Of a stretch of 50,048 nt of DNA, positions 8,730-16,644 are shown one piece after another (within the stretch, counting starts at the first letter, position 1; each line of letters begins with the position of its first letter). The notes beneath the pieces were generated by a model, which saw nothing but the letters and a program-made list of their open reading frames with translations, was not told where the DNA came from and searched no databases. Source of the stretch: Bog-473 sp049513455 (GTDB taxonomy: Bacteria > Actinomycetota > Acidimicrobiia > Acidimicrobiales > RAAP-2); contig JBEKWB010000017.1 of the NCBI GenBank assembly GCA_049513455.1, positions 1 to 50,048 of the forward strand, in the 5' to 3' direction. A program made the translations under genes and the position numbers.

Positions 8730-9209
8730 TCACCCTCTTACTCGCTTCGGCTGGGGACCCCACTCAAAAATGGTGCGGGCGCGCTCGATCTCGTCGTAGG
8801 CGATGCGGAGCGAGCCATCGGGCAGGTCAGGGCCGACCAGAGTGAACCCGGTCTCGTCCGCCGCGTCCAGCGTGCCCCTGACCCGGCGCACATCGGACGT
8901 CCCCGCGTGAATCCGCACGGTCACCGCCTCTCCGACGGCCCGGATGAAGTGGGCCGGAGTCCGCAGGCGCCGCTCCAACCCGGGACTCGAGACGGACAGG
9001 GTGTAGCGCCCCGGCAGCGGGTCGATCTCGTCGAGTGCGGCCGAGACGGCGCGGGTGGCGTCACCGAGCGTGTCGAGGTCCACCCCACCCTGGCGGTCGA
9101 CAAAGACGGTGAGCTCGGAGCCGTGCAGCTCGACGTCGACCAGGTCCAGCCCACGGGCCTCGAGGAGGGGCGATAGCGCGTCGGCAAGATCGTTCGTGCT
9201 CTTCGCCAT
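8730..9209 (-). CDS. rimP: Ribosome maturation factor RimP
   Basis: RimP is a cytoplasmic factor needed for 30S assembly around the S19/S13 region. The 159-residue product shows the two-domain pattern: an N-terminal alpha/beta part (GLDLVDVELHGSELTVFVD), the conserved YTLSVSSPGLERRL loop, then a small SH3-like barrel. ATG 9209 is preceded by GAGAGGAGGTAGG, a strong ribosome-binding site. It is the first gene of the rimP-nusA-ylxR-infB-rbfA-truB-ribF run. It is preceded by a leader of about 130 bases with an extended -10 promoter. Confidence 0.95.
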   Translation of the reverse strand: MAKSTNDLADALSPLLEARGLDLVDVELHGSELTVFVDRQGGVDLDTLGDATRAVSAALDEIDPLPGRYTLSVSSPGLERRLRTPAHFIRAVGEAVTVRIHAGTSDVRRVRGTLDAADETGFTLVGPDLPDGSLRIAYDEIERARTIFEWGPQPKRVRG

Positions 9210-9286
9210 GCTCCCTACCTCCTCTCGACGGTCACCATCACCTTCTGCTCCCTAGCGTACGAGCACGAAGAACTCCCGGAAAGCGA

Positions 9287-9310
9287 AAGCGTGGGCCGCA
9301 GCCCACGCTT
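9287..9310 (-). terminator. Hairpin in the rimP-nusA operon leader (possible attenuator)
   Basis: A perfect 10-bp stem AAGCGTGGGC / GCCCACGCTT (9287-9296 and 9301-9310) encloses a four-base loop. On the minus strand it is followed by a partly T-rich stretch (TCGCTTTCC), short of a true T-run. It lies downstream of the extended -10 promoter at 9349-9357 and upstream of rimP. It is therefore more likely a leader attenuator than a simple proS terminator, although it could also stop read-through from proS. Confidence 0.55.
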
Positions 9311-9348
9311 CACCGAGGTACTGATACTCAAACTGGACAGCTCAATAG

Positions 9349-9357
9349 ATTATAGCA
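9349..9357 (-). promoter_or_regulatory. Extended -10 promoter for the rimP-nusA-infB operon
   Basis: The minus strand reads TGCTATAAT: a perfect TATAAT hexamer (9349-9354) with a TGn extension (9355-9357). No -35 match lies 17 bases upstream, as is usual for extended -10 promoters. Transcription would start near 9342, giving a leader of about 130 bases before rimP. The A/T-rich patch stands out sharply from the GC-rich flanks. Confidence 0.65.
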
Positions 9358-9424
9358 ATCCGGCCGCGCCGGCGGTCCGGGCGCAGCGGCCGGGCCCCGA
9401 AAGGGAACGGGCCGGATCGGACCG

Positions 9425-9478
9425 GCCGGATCAGCAGCCCGGGCCGGATCAGCAGACCGGCCAGATCAGTAGGACCGG
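9425..9478. repeat. 18-bp tandem repeat, about three copies
   Basis: Units GCCGGATCAGCAGCCCGG (9425-9442), GCCGGATCAGCAGACCGG (9443-9460) and a diverged third copy (9461-9478) lie head to tail, with a partial copy before them. The last copy runs into the 3' end of proS (stop at 9466-9468). The array is upstream of the rimP promoter. It looks like a short local duplication. Confidence 0.75.
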
Positions 9479-10887
9479 CCCACCACGGCGATCAGGTCGG
9501 CTCCGTCGTCGGCCCCGTCGTCGGCCCCGGCCAGGCCCCCGTCGGGCCGCTGGAGACAGCGGATCGACAACGCGTGGGCGGCCAAACGGTCCTCGCCGTC
9601 GCTGCCCAACGCCCCCGTCCGGATCCGGGCGAAACCACTGGCCCCCGCCTCGATCGCCTCTTCGAGGGTGTCGACGTCCACCGTGCGGTCCTGGCGGGCC
9701 CTGGTGGCCTCCTCCAAGAGCTCGGGCCCGACCCGGGACAAGATGGCGCCGATCGCGGCGCCGACGGCGGGCAGGTCCAGGTTCTCCTTCTGCCGGATGT
9801 GGCGGGTGACCACGGTGACGCGGCCCTCGGCCAGGTCCCGTGGCCCGATCTCCACCCGCACCGGGACTCCCTTGAGCTCCCAGTCCACGCTGCGGCGACC
9901 GAAGCTGGTCTCGGTGCGGTCATCGAGGCGCACCCGGTGGCCGCCGGCCCGCAACTCCGCCACGAGCGCCTCAGCCGCCGCCCGCACCGCCGGTTCCTCT
10001 TTGATCATGAGGACCACCACCTGCACCGGGGCGAGCGCCGGGGGCAGCCGGAGCCCGAAGTCGTCGCCATGCCCCATCACCAGGGCCCCGATGAGCCGGG
10101 TCGACGCCCCCCACGACGTCTGCCAGACGTGGTCGAGCACGCCCTCCGTGTTGGTGTACGTGATCCCGAAGGCGCGCGAGAAGTTCTGGCCCAGCTCGTG
10201 GCTGGTCCCCATCTGGAGGGCCTTGCCGTCCCCCATCATCCCCTCGCAGGTCCACGTGCGCGTGGCGCCGGCGAATCGCTCGCGCGCCGTCTTGTGCCCG
10301 GTGAGCACGGGCAGGGCGGCCACGTCCACCATCGTGGCCCGGTACACATCGCGCAGGATCAACAGGGCGTACGCCCGCGCCTCGTCCTCCCGGGCATGCG
10401 CGGTGTGGCCCTCCTGCCAGAGGAACTCCGTCGTCCGCAGGAACAGTCGTGGCCGCAGCTCCCAGCGCACCACGTTGGCCCACTGGTTGATCAGGAGCGG
10501 CAGGTCCCGGTGGCTCTGGATCCATTTGGCGAAGAAACTGTTGATCACCGTCTCACTCGTCGGGCGGACCACGACCGGTTCCTCGAGCTTCTTCCCGCCC
10601 GCGTGGGTCACCACGGCGAGCTCGGGACTGAATCCCTCCACATGCTCGGCCTCGAGGCTCAGGAACGACTCGGGGATGAACAAGGGGAAGTAGGCGTTCT
10701 CGGCCCCGGCCTCCTTGATCCGCCGGTCCAGCTCCGCCTGCAGGAGCTCCCAGATCCCATAGCCCCAGGGCCGGATGACCATCGTGCCGCGCACGGGCCC
10801 GTTGTCGGCCATTTCCGCCCGGGCGACGACTTCTTGGTACCAGCGTGGGAAGTCCTCGTCGCGGGACACGATTGCGCCCTTGGTCAT
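9466..10887 (-). CDS. proS: Prolyl-tRNA synthetase, short archaeal/eukaryotic-like type
   Basis: This class II synthetase charges tRNA-Pro. ATG 10887 gives 473 residues starting MTKGAIVSRDEDFPRWYQEV. The frame extends upstream to 11304 but that part is low-complexity Arg/Ser/Pro sequence spanning tandem repeats, so it was rejected. Class II signatures include RGTMVIRPWGYGIWE, VRPTSETVI, RPRLFLRTTEFLWQEGHTA (motif 2) and GTSHELGQNF. The length and absence of a large inserted editing domain match the ProRS type shared with archaea and eukaryotes. The gene lies between ispG and rimP on the same strand. Confidence 0.95.
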   Translation of the reverse strand: MTKGAIVSRDEDFPRWYQEVVARAEMADNGPVRGTMVIRPWGYGIWELLQAELDRRIKEAGAENAYFPLFIPESFLSLEAEHVEGFSPELAVVTHAGGKKLEEPVVVRPTSETVINSFFAKWIQSHRDLPLLINQWANVVRWELRPRLFLRTTEFLWQEGHTAHAREDEARAYALLILRDVYRATMVDVAALPVLTGHKTARERFAGATRTWTCEGMMGDGKALQMGTSHELGQNFSRAFGITYTNTEGVLDHVWQTSWGASTRLIGALVMGHGDDFGLRLPPALAPVQVVVLMIKEEPAVRAAAEALVAELRAGGHRVRLDDRTETSFGRRSVDWELKGVPVRVEIGPRDLAEGRVTVVTRHIRQKENLDLPAVGAAIGAILSRVGPELLEEATRARQDRTVDVDTLEEAIEAGASGFARIRTGALGSDGEDRLAAHALSIRCLQRPDGGLAGADDGADDGADLIAVVGRSY

Positions 10888-10929
10888 GGCTGCGCAGCGT
10901 ACTGGCGGACCGGGCAGCCGCTCGACGCA

Positions 10930-10968
10930 CGGCGAACGAACGCGGCGAACGAACGCGGCGAACGAGCG
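10930..10968. repeat. 13-bp tandem repeat, three copies upstream of proS
   Basis: CGGCGAACGAACG occurs at 10930-10942 and 10943-10955, with a one-mismatch copy at 10956-10968. It lies about 45 bases upstream of the proS start, in the proS-ispG gap (10888-11152). Function unknown. Confidence 0.8.
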
Positions 10969-11015
10969 CGGTTCGGCCCTGCGCGCCGGGCTTGCTTCGG
11001 CCGCACGGCGTAGCG

Positions 11016-11042
11016 GAGAGTCGTGAGAGCCGGGAGAGCCGG
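11016..11042. repeat. 9-bp tandem repeat, three copies
   Basis: GAGAGTCGT, GAGAGCCGG, GAGAGCCGG follow one another in the proS-ispG gap, next to an A/T-rich inverted repeat. The other plus-strand frames over it are not gene-like. Confidence 0.7.
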
Positions 11043-11050
11043 GACTTAAA

Positions 11051-11084
11051 TTTCGAGTGGTACTAGATCTCGTACTACTCGAAA
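11051..11084. promoter_or_regulatory. 13-bp inverted repeat between ispG and proS
   Basis: Arms TTTCGAGTGGTAC (11051-11063) and GTACTACTCGAAA (11072-11084) pair with a single G-T mismatch around the eight-base spacer TAGATCTC. The sequence is markedly A/T-rich for this genome. It has no run of T after either arm, so it is a weak terminator candidate and could be an operator or promoter element. The remaining gap to 11152 shows nothing further that I recognise. Confidence 0.5.
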
Positions 11085-11152
11085 AGGCATCCCGCGGGTG
11101 TTGCGTGCGGCGAGCCGTGCGTCCGGGCTCCGTCCGGTGCCCGACGGCCGGC

Positions 11153-12388
11153 TCAGTCGGACGGGTGCGTACGGCGCGTGATGACTTCGATCTTTGCGGA
11201 CGTATGGTTGGGGTCGACCCCGGTGCTCTCGAGGAGCTCCCGGCGATCTGCCTCCGCCTCCGCCTCGGCCCCCGCGTCGGCGGCCGCGATGCGGGCCTCG
11301 ACACCCTCGGTCACCAGCCGCTCCGCCTCTTCGACCAGTGCGCGCACCATCCCGTCCTCGGGGACGACCCGGACGATCTTGCCGCGAATGAAGAGATGCC
11401 CCTTGTTCTTGCCCGCGGCGATGCCGATGTCGGCCTCGCGTGCCTCACCCGGCCCGTTGACCACGCACCCCATGACGGCGACCTGGATGGGCAGGTTGAG
11501 CTTCTCGAGGGCCTCCTGGGCCTCCTTGGCCACCGCGATCACGTCCACCTGCGCCCGGCCGCACGACGGGCACGCGATCAGGTCGAGGCCCTTGCGCTCG
11601 CGCAGGCCGAGCGATTCGAGCAGCTGCCGGCCGGCCCGGGCCTCCTCCACCGGATCTGCGGTGAGGGAGAAGCGGATGGTGTCCCCGATGCCCTCGGCCA
11701 ACAACGTCGCGATGCCCGCCGTCCCCTTGACCAGTCCACCCGGTGGCGGTCCGGCCTCGGTCACGCCCAGGTGCAGCGGGTGGTCGAAGGTCTCAGAGGC
11801 CAGGCGATAGGCGGCGATCATCAGCGCCACCGATGAGGCCTTGACCGAGATCTTCACGTCGCTGAAGTCGACCTCTTCGAAGTAGGCCAGCTCGTTGCGG
11901 GCCGACTCCACCAGCGCCTCGGGCGTGGCACCCCCGTACTTGGCGTAGAGGTCGGGGTGCAAGGAGCCGGCGTTCACCCCGATGCGGATGGGCACGCCCC
12001 GGTCACGCGCCTCGGCGGCCACCTGCTTGATCTCCGCCTCCTTGCGCAGGTTGCCCGGATTGAGACGCAACCCCTGGACCCCGGCTTCGAGCGCAGCCAG
12101 GGCCATCTCGTGGTGGAAGTGGATATCGGCCACGATCGGGACCGGGGAGCGAGGGACGATCTGCGCCAGGCCCACCGCCGCGGCCTCCTCGTTGCAGGTG
12201 CAGCGCACGATGTCGGCGCCGGCGGCAGCCAGGGCGTAAATCTGGGCCAGGGTGCCGTCGACGTCCGCCGTCTTGGTCGTGGTCATGGACTGCACGGTGA
12301 CGGGCGCGCCGTCGCCGATGGGGACGCCACCCAGCGTGATGCGCCGGGTGGGGCGGCGGGGCGAGAGCAGGGACGAGGAGAGTTCCAT
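11153..12388 (-). CDS. ispG: 4-hydroxy-3-methylbut-2-enyl diphosphate synthase (flavodoxin type)
   Basis: IspG is the [4Fe-4S] enzyme of the MEP isoprenoid pathway that converts MEcPP to HMBPP. ATG 12388 gives 411 residues. The frame is open upstream to 12556, but that part lies in the end of rseP and lacks family similarity. The TIM-barrel part includes VPIVADIHFH and LRLNPGN. The cluster cysteines appear in CPSCGR and CVVNGPGEA. The last 40 residues are Ala/Glu-rich. It follows rseP and dxr on the same strand. The dxr-rseP-ispG order is common in actinobacteria and places two MEP-pathway enzymes together. Confidence 0.96.
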   Translation of the reverse strand: MELSSSLLSPRRPTRRITLGGVPIGDGAPVTVQSMTTTKTADVDGTLAQIYALAAAGADIVRCTCNEEAAAVGLAQIVPRSPVPIVADIHFHHEMALAALEAGVQGLRLNPGNLRKEAEIKQVAAEARDRGVPIRIGVNAGSLHPDLYAKYGGATPEALVESARNELAYFEEVDFSDVKISVKASSVALMIAAYRLASETFDHPLHLGVTEAGPPPGGLVKGTAGIATLLAEGIGDTIRFSLTADPVEEARAGRQLLESLGLRERKGLDLIACPSCGRAQVDVIAVAKEAQEALEKLNLPIQVAVMGCVVNGPGEAREADIGIAAGKNKGHLFIRGKIVRVVPEDGMVRALVEEAERLVTEGVEARIAAADAGAEAEAEADRRELLESTGVDPNHTSAKIEVITRRTHPSD

Positions 12389-12402
12389 GGTTCCGATCAG
12401 GA

Positions 12403-13743
12403 TCAGGGGAAGACGTTCTTGAGGGGGTGGGTGATGTCCAAGAAGAGGGCGGATATGACAAAGACGGCGAGCAAGGCCAAAAGGACGGCCACCACCGGGA
12501 ACATCTTGGTGATGTCGGCCCGATAGTACGCCTGCCCCTTCTTGGTCCGGATCCATTCGTACACCGCCACGGCCACATGTCCGCCGTCGAAGGGGAGTAT
12601 CGGCAACATGTTGAGCAACCCGAAGATCACGTTGATCAGGATCAGGAGCTCGAGGAGCGATTCAAGGCCGGCTTGCTGGGCCTGCACGCCCAGGTTGGCG
12701 ATCCCCACCAGGGAGACCGGCCGGACAGAGGTGGTGGGATGCGCGGCCGCCTCGTCGGCGTCTTTGGAGCTCGCCACCTGGTGGATGACCGAGACGAACC
12801 CGCTGGGGGAGAACGTCCGCACCACGCCCGAGACCTCGGCGCTGGTCGCCTGGCCCACGTTGACCCCGGCGGCGCTCACGGCGCTCCACGGGCTGGCGGA
12901 CTTCAGCGCTTGCTTTATTTGCACCCCGATGTAGCCCTTGGAGGTCAGCTTCTGGCCGTCGACCACAATGCCCCGCCCGCTCTCCGGCGTGACCCGCACC
13001 TGACGGACGACGCCGTCCTGCTCCACCCCCAGCGTGACCGTTTTGCCCGCCGAGCGCCCGATGATGTCACCGAAGGAGTTGGGCGAGGCGAAGGACTTGC
13101 CGTCGACCGACACGATGGTGTCGCCGGCCTTGAGCCCCGCCAGTTGCGCCGGAGTGTGGGGCACTCCCTTCCAGTGGTCCAGCGCGATGACTGCGATGTT
13201 GTTCGAGGGAACCCCGAACGAGAGCACGATGATCAGCGCCAGCACGAACGCGATGATGAAGTGCATGACCGAACCGGCTGAACCGACGATGATCCGCTTC
13301 CAGAACGGTTGCTGGCGGTAGGCGCGGGGCTCGTCCTCGGCGGCCACGTCCTCGAGCACGGTGAAACCGGTGATGCGGACATAGCCACCGGCCGGGATGG
13401 CCTTGACCCCGTACTCGATCTCGCCCCGCCGCACCGACCACAGGCGCGGCCCGAAGCCGACGAAGAACTCGGTGACCTTCATGCCCGACCACTTCGCCGT
13501 GAGGAAGTGGCCCAGCTCGTGCAGCATCACGATGGCAATCAGAATGACGATGAAGAGCAGGAGATCGCCGAGGCCGGCGGCCAAGAAGATGGCCGTGATC
13601 AGGGCCAGCCCGACGAGCAGGCGCACAATCTGACCCGAGTTGGACTGCGGGGCCGGGGGCGACGGTGGTGGTGGCGCCCCGGGGTCCTGTGCGCCTGCCG
13701 CGGCGGCAGGCGCACCGCTCGACTCCTTCGCGATGAGCGTCAT
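12403..13743 (-). CDS. rseP: Site-2 membrane metalloprotease, M50 family (RseP/Rip1-like)
   Basis: Intramembrane zinc protease of the RseP/Rip1 family, which cleaves anti-sigma factors and other membrane substrates. The 446-residue protein has a Pro/Ala-rich cytoplasmic N-terminus (about 1-37), transmembrane segments near 39-74, the HELGH zinc motif at 75-79, and a single PDZ domain (AGLKAGDTIVSVDG). A C-terminal segment carries the second active-site motif, NMLPILPFDGGH. The start ATG 13743 overlaps the dxr stop (ATGA). Substrates cannot be told from sequence. The anti-sigma role is family knowledge. Confidence 0.93.
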   Translation of the reverse strand: MTLIAKESSGAPAAAAGAQDPGAPPPPSPPAPQSNSGQIVRLLVGLALITAIFLAAGLGDLLLFIVILIAIVMLHELGHFLTAKWSGMKVTEFFVGFGPRLWSVRRGEIEYGVKAIPAGGYVRITGFTVLEDVAAEDEPRAYRQQPFWKRIIVGSAGSVMHFIIAFVLALIIVLSFGVPSNNIAVIALDHWKGVPHTPAQLAGLKAGDTIVSVDGKSFASPNSFGDIIGRSAGKTVTLGVEQDGVVRQVRVTPESGRGIVVDGQKLTSKGYIGVQIKQALKSASPWSAVSAAGVNVGQATSAEVSGVVRTFSPSGFVSVIHQVASSKDADEAAAHPTTSVRPVSLVGIANLGVQAQQAGLESLLELLILINVIFGLLNMLPILPFDGGHVAVAVYEWIRTKKGQAYYRADITKMFPVVAVLLALLAVFVISALFLDITHPLKNVFP

Positions 13744-14927
13744 ACCAGCGATAACGCTACCGCGGAGCCCCCTTCACCTGTACGGCGCGCCACCACCGCC
13801 CGGGCCCGGGCCCGGGCTTCCTCATCGGCCGCCAGAACGGATTCCACCTGGTCAACGGGCTCGTCCCGCCATCCGTCCAGGGTCTCCGCCACCACATCGG
13901 CGATACCCCTCCACGGCAGGGCGCCGGACAGGAACGCATCCACCGCGACCTCGTTGGCGGCGCTCAACCACGCCGGGGCCGATCCCCCGCTGATCCCGGC
14001 GCGGTAGGCCAGATCGACACAGCGGAAGACCCCTCGGTCCGGGGGCTCGAAGGTCAACGTCGCCGGGGTCGTCCAGTCCAGCGCGCCGAAGGGCACCGGC
14101 GAACGGTCCGGCCAGCCGAGGGCATAGCCGATGGGCAGCCGCATATCCGGGGCGGAGAGCTGGGCCAGGGTGGAGCCGTCCCGCAACTCCACCATGGAGT
14201 GCACGATCGACTGCGGGTGCACCACGATCGCAATGCGGTCATAGGAGATGCCGAACAGTTCGTGCGCCTCGATCACCTCGAGGCCCTTGTTCATCAGGGT
14301 GGACGAATCGATGGTGATTTTGGGGCCCATGCGCCAGGTGGGATGGGCCAGGGCGTCGTCCACCGTGACCGAGTCGAGCTGCGCGGCCGTCCAGCCCCGG
14401 AAGGGGCCACCGGACGCGGTGAGGAGGAGGCGGGCCACAGTGGTCGGCCCGTCGACGGTCGCCAGGCACTGGTGGATGGCGCAGTGCTCGGAGTCCACCG
14501 GCACGATCTCGGCTCCCGGGGTGCGGCGGGCCTTCTGCACCACCGGCGCGCCGGCGATGAGCGATTCCTTGTTGGCCAGGGCGAGACGCTTGCCCGCCTC
14601 CAGCGCGGCCATGGTGACGGGAAGGCCGGCGAACCCGACGACGGCGTTGAGCACCACATCGGCGGCGCCCGCGGCGGCCACCAGGCCGGGAATGCCTACC
14701 AGCACATCGGTTCCGGCCGGGACGCCCTGGCGCACGGTGCGGTAGAGGGACTCCTCGCCGATGACGACCATGTCGGGCCGTAGCTGGGCCGCCTGGGCCA
14801 GCAGGACCTCCGTCGAGGTCTGCGCCGCCAGCGCAACCACGCGGAACCGCTCCGGCTGGCCGAGCAGGACGTCGACCGCCTGGGTGCCTATCGAACCCGT
14901 GGATCCCAGCAGGCTGACGGTGCGCAT
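13740..14927 (-). CDS. dxr: 1-deoxy-D-xylulose 5-phosphate reductoisomerase
   Basis: Dxr commits carbon to the MEP pathway by converting DXP to MEP with NADPH. ATG 14927 gives 395 residues opening MRTVSLLGSTGSIGTQ, the NADPH-binding loop. An upstream extension to 15017 runs through cdsA and was discarded. LANKESLI, PVDSEHCAIHQCL and MGPKITIDSSTLMNKGLE are the metal and substrate regions of the family. The stop overlaps the rseP start. cdsA ends five bases upstream of this start. Confidence 0.96.
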   Translation of the reverse strand: MRTVSLLGSTGSIGTQAVDVLLGQPERFRVVALAAQTSTEVLLAQAAQLRPDMVVIGEESLYRTVRQGVPAGTDVLVGIPGLVAAAGAADVVLNAVVGFAGLPVTMAALEAGKRLALANKESLIAGAPVVQKARRTPGAEIVPVDSEHCAIHQCLATVDGPTTVARLLLTASGGPFRGWTAAQLDSVTVDDALAHPTWRMGPKITIDSSTLMNKGLEVIEAHELFGISYDRIAIVVHPQSIVHSMVELRDGSTLAQLSAPDMRLPIGYALGWPDRSPVPFGALDWTTPATLTFEPPDRGVFRCVDLAYRAGISGGSAPAWLSAANEVAVDAFLSGALPWRGIADVVAETLDGWRDEPVDQVESVLAADEEARARARAVVARRTGEGGSAVALSLV

Positions 14928-14931
14928 CAGC

Positions 14932-16632
14932 TCACCCGAGGTGGAAAGCTTTGACCACGAAGTACGTGGCGGGCAGGACGAAGAGAAGGCCGTCCACCCG
15001 GTCCAAGATGCCGCCATGGCCCGGCATCAGCCGGCCCATGTCCTTCACGCCCAGATGGCGCTTGATCATCGACTGGCTGAGGTCCCCGATCGGCGCTACC
15101 ACGGCCACGACGACACCGAGTACCAACGCCTTGCTGATGGTCCACGGGTGGATGAAGTGCACCACGATGACGGCGACCAGCACCGCGGCGACGGCGCCGC
15201 CCAGGAAGCCTTCCCAGGTCTTGTTCGGGCTGACCGACGGTGCGAGCGGGTGACGGCCGAAGGCCGAGCCCACCAGGAGCGAGGCGACGTCGGCGGCCAC
15301 GGTGACGATGACCGCCGCCAGGAGGAAGGCCACCCCGTGGCGGTGCGGGAACAGCGTCGGGTTGAGCAGCAGCGCGCCGAAGGAGCCGAAACCGCCGATC
15401 CACGTCACGACGAAAATGGTGGAGGACAGTCCGGCGACCGGATCGGCCGCCGGTTCCACGCGGGCCAGATACCAGACGAACGAGGCCGCCACCAACATGA
15501 CCAGGACGAGGGGGAGGGCGGCGACGCCCTTGTTGTACGTCTCGACCATGAGCGAGAGGATCGCCACCAGCCCGAGCAGCGTGGCCGGGTGGTACCTGGC
15601 GATGCGGAAGGCGGCAAAGCCCTCTGCCGCTGCAAAGAGCACCACGATGGTGATGATGACCATGGAGGACACGCTGCCGAACTTGGCGCAGAGCAACGCG
15701 GCGACGCCCAGGAGAATTCCCGACCCCCACGCCAGCTGCATGTTGCGCCCGCCGGTCCCACCGACGTTGGCGTTGGGACTCTCTTCGTTGCGACGGGTCG
15801 TGCGCGGTGCCCGCACGCGAGGTTGCGGCGGCAGCGGAGGCTCCAGGCGCGTCTCGGCGAACCCGGCTTCGGCGTCGAGCGACGCGGTGGGGATGGACAC
15901 GACCGGGACGGACGTCGTCGGCGAAGGGCGGACGGGCGGTTGTCCGACGGGTGACGCACCGGCCGGTGCTGACCCGGCCGGTGCGGAGCTGAACGGTGCT
16001 GACCCGGCCGGTGCGGAGCTGAACGGTGCTGACCCGGCCGGTGCGGGCCTGAACGGTGCGGGCCCGACCGGCGCGGATCCGGAAGGCGCGGATCCGGACG
16101 GTGTAGTCGACGGAGGAACCGCGGCGGCATAGGGAGCGGCGGGGGCGACGCGGGGCGGCGGGGGCTCGGGTGGGCGGTCGGGCTCAATGACCAGGGTGTC
16201 GTCGTCCGCCAGGTCGCCCGTGTCGAAGAGCCAGGGTTGGCGCTCCATGTCCACGATGTCGTTGTTGTTGTTCGCCATCGAACCCACCGGAGGGACCTCG
16301 TCGGAGAGCATCGACGGCTCGAAGAGCTCCTCGTGGGCGGCCCAGTCCGAATCCTCCTCACGCCAACTAGGCGGGGCGAGCGCCTGCTCGTCCCCGTTGC
16401 CCCGGTCGAGGATGGCGGGGACCTGGCCGGTCGGCGCGTCGTTCCAGTGCGGCATGTCCGGGTTGTCCTCGACCACCGGCCCCGTCACCTCGTGGACGGC
16501 GTTGCCGGCGGGCTCCGCGCCGATTATGCGGACCCTCCCCGATCGGTAGCTGGGCGGGTCGGCCTCGAATCCGGCGGGCACCTCACTGCTCACATCACCT
16601 TCTTCTCCGGATCCGTCTCTGTCGTCGGCCAT
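14932..16632 (-). CDS. cdsA: Phosphatidate cytidylyltransferase with long disordered N-terminus
   Basis: CdsA makes CDP-diacylglycerol from phosphatidic acid and CTP in the membrane, the precursor of acidic phospholipids. The 566-residue product is about twice the usual length. Residues 1 to roughly 290 are acidic then Pro/Ala/Ser-rich, including three copies of a ten-residue SAPAGSAPFS-type repeat. The C-terminal 270 residues hold about eight hydrophobic segments and the CDS signature, ending GHGGILDRVD after IKRHLGVKDMG. ATG 16632 lies twelve bases after the frr stop. A shorter start near the first membrane segment is conceivable, but the reading frame and composition support the long form. 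Confidence 0.9.
   Translation of the reverse strand: MADDRDGSGEEGDVSSEVPAGFEADPPSYRSGRVRIIGAEPAGNAVHEVTGPVVEDNPDMPHWNDAPTGQVPAILDRGNGDEQALAPPSWREEDSDWAAHEELFEPSMLSDEVPPVGSMANNNNDIVDMERQPWLFDTGDLADDDTLVIEPDRPPEPPPPRVAPAAPYAAAVPPSTTPSGSAPSGSAPVGPAPFRPAPAGSAPFSSAPAGSAPFSSAPAGSAPAGASPVGQPPVRPSPTTSVPVVSIPTASLDAEAGFAETRLEPPLPPQPRVRAPRTTRRNEESPNANVGGTGGRNMQLAWGSGILLGVAALLCAKFGSVSSMVIITIVVLFAAAEGFAAFRIARYHPATLLGLVAILSLMVETYNKGVAALPLVLVMLVAASFVWYLARVEPAADPVAGLSSTIFVVTWIGGFGSFGALLLNPTLFPHRHGVAFLLAAVIVTVAADVASLLVGSAFGRHPLAPSVSPNKTWEGFLGGAVAAVLVAVIVVHFIHPWTISKALVLGVVVAVVAPIGDLSQSMIKRHLGVKDMGRLMPGHGGILDRVDGLLFVLPATYFVVKAFHLG
15971..16060. repeat. 30-bp in-frame tandem repeat within cdsA
   Basis: Three consecutive 30-base units (15971-16000, 16001-16030, 16031-16060), the first two nearly identical, encode the SAPAGSAPFS repeat in the disordered N-terminal extension of CdsA. 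Weaker decapeptide-like copies flank them. Confidence 0.85.
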
Positions 16633-16644
16633 GTCTTCGCCCCC

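Noticed and set aside
7436..8845. Plus-strand open frame of 469 codons over nusA
   Set aside because: Antisense shadow of nusA and rimP; no domain pattern and no ribosome-binding site.
9287..9310. Simple intrinsic terminator of proS
   Set aside because: It lies downstream of a strong promoter and has no proper T-run; a leader attenuator explains the position better, though read-through termination is not excluded.
10888..11304. 139-codon N-terminal extension of proS
   Set aside because: Low-complexity Arg/Ser/Pro sequence running through tandem repeats and an inverted repeat; the ProRS family starts at the ATG at 10887.
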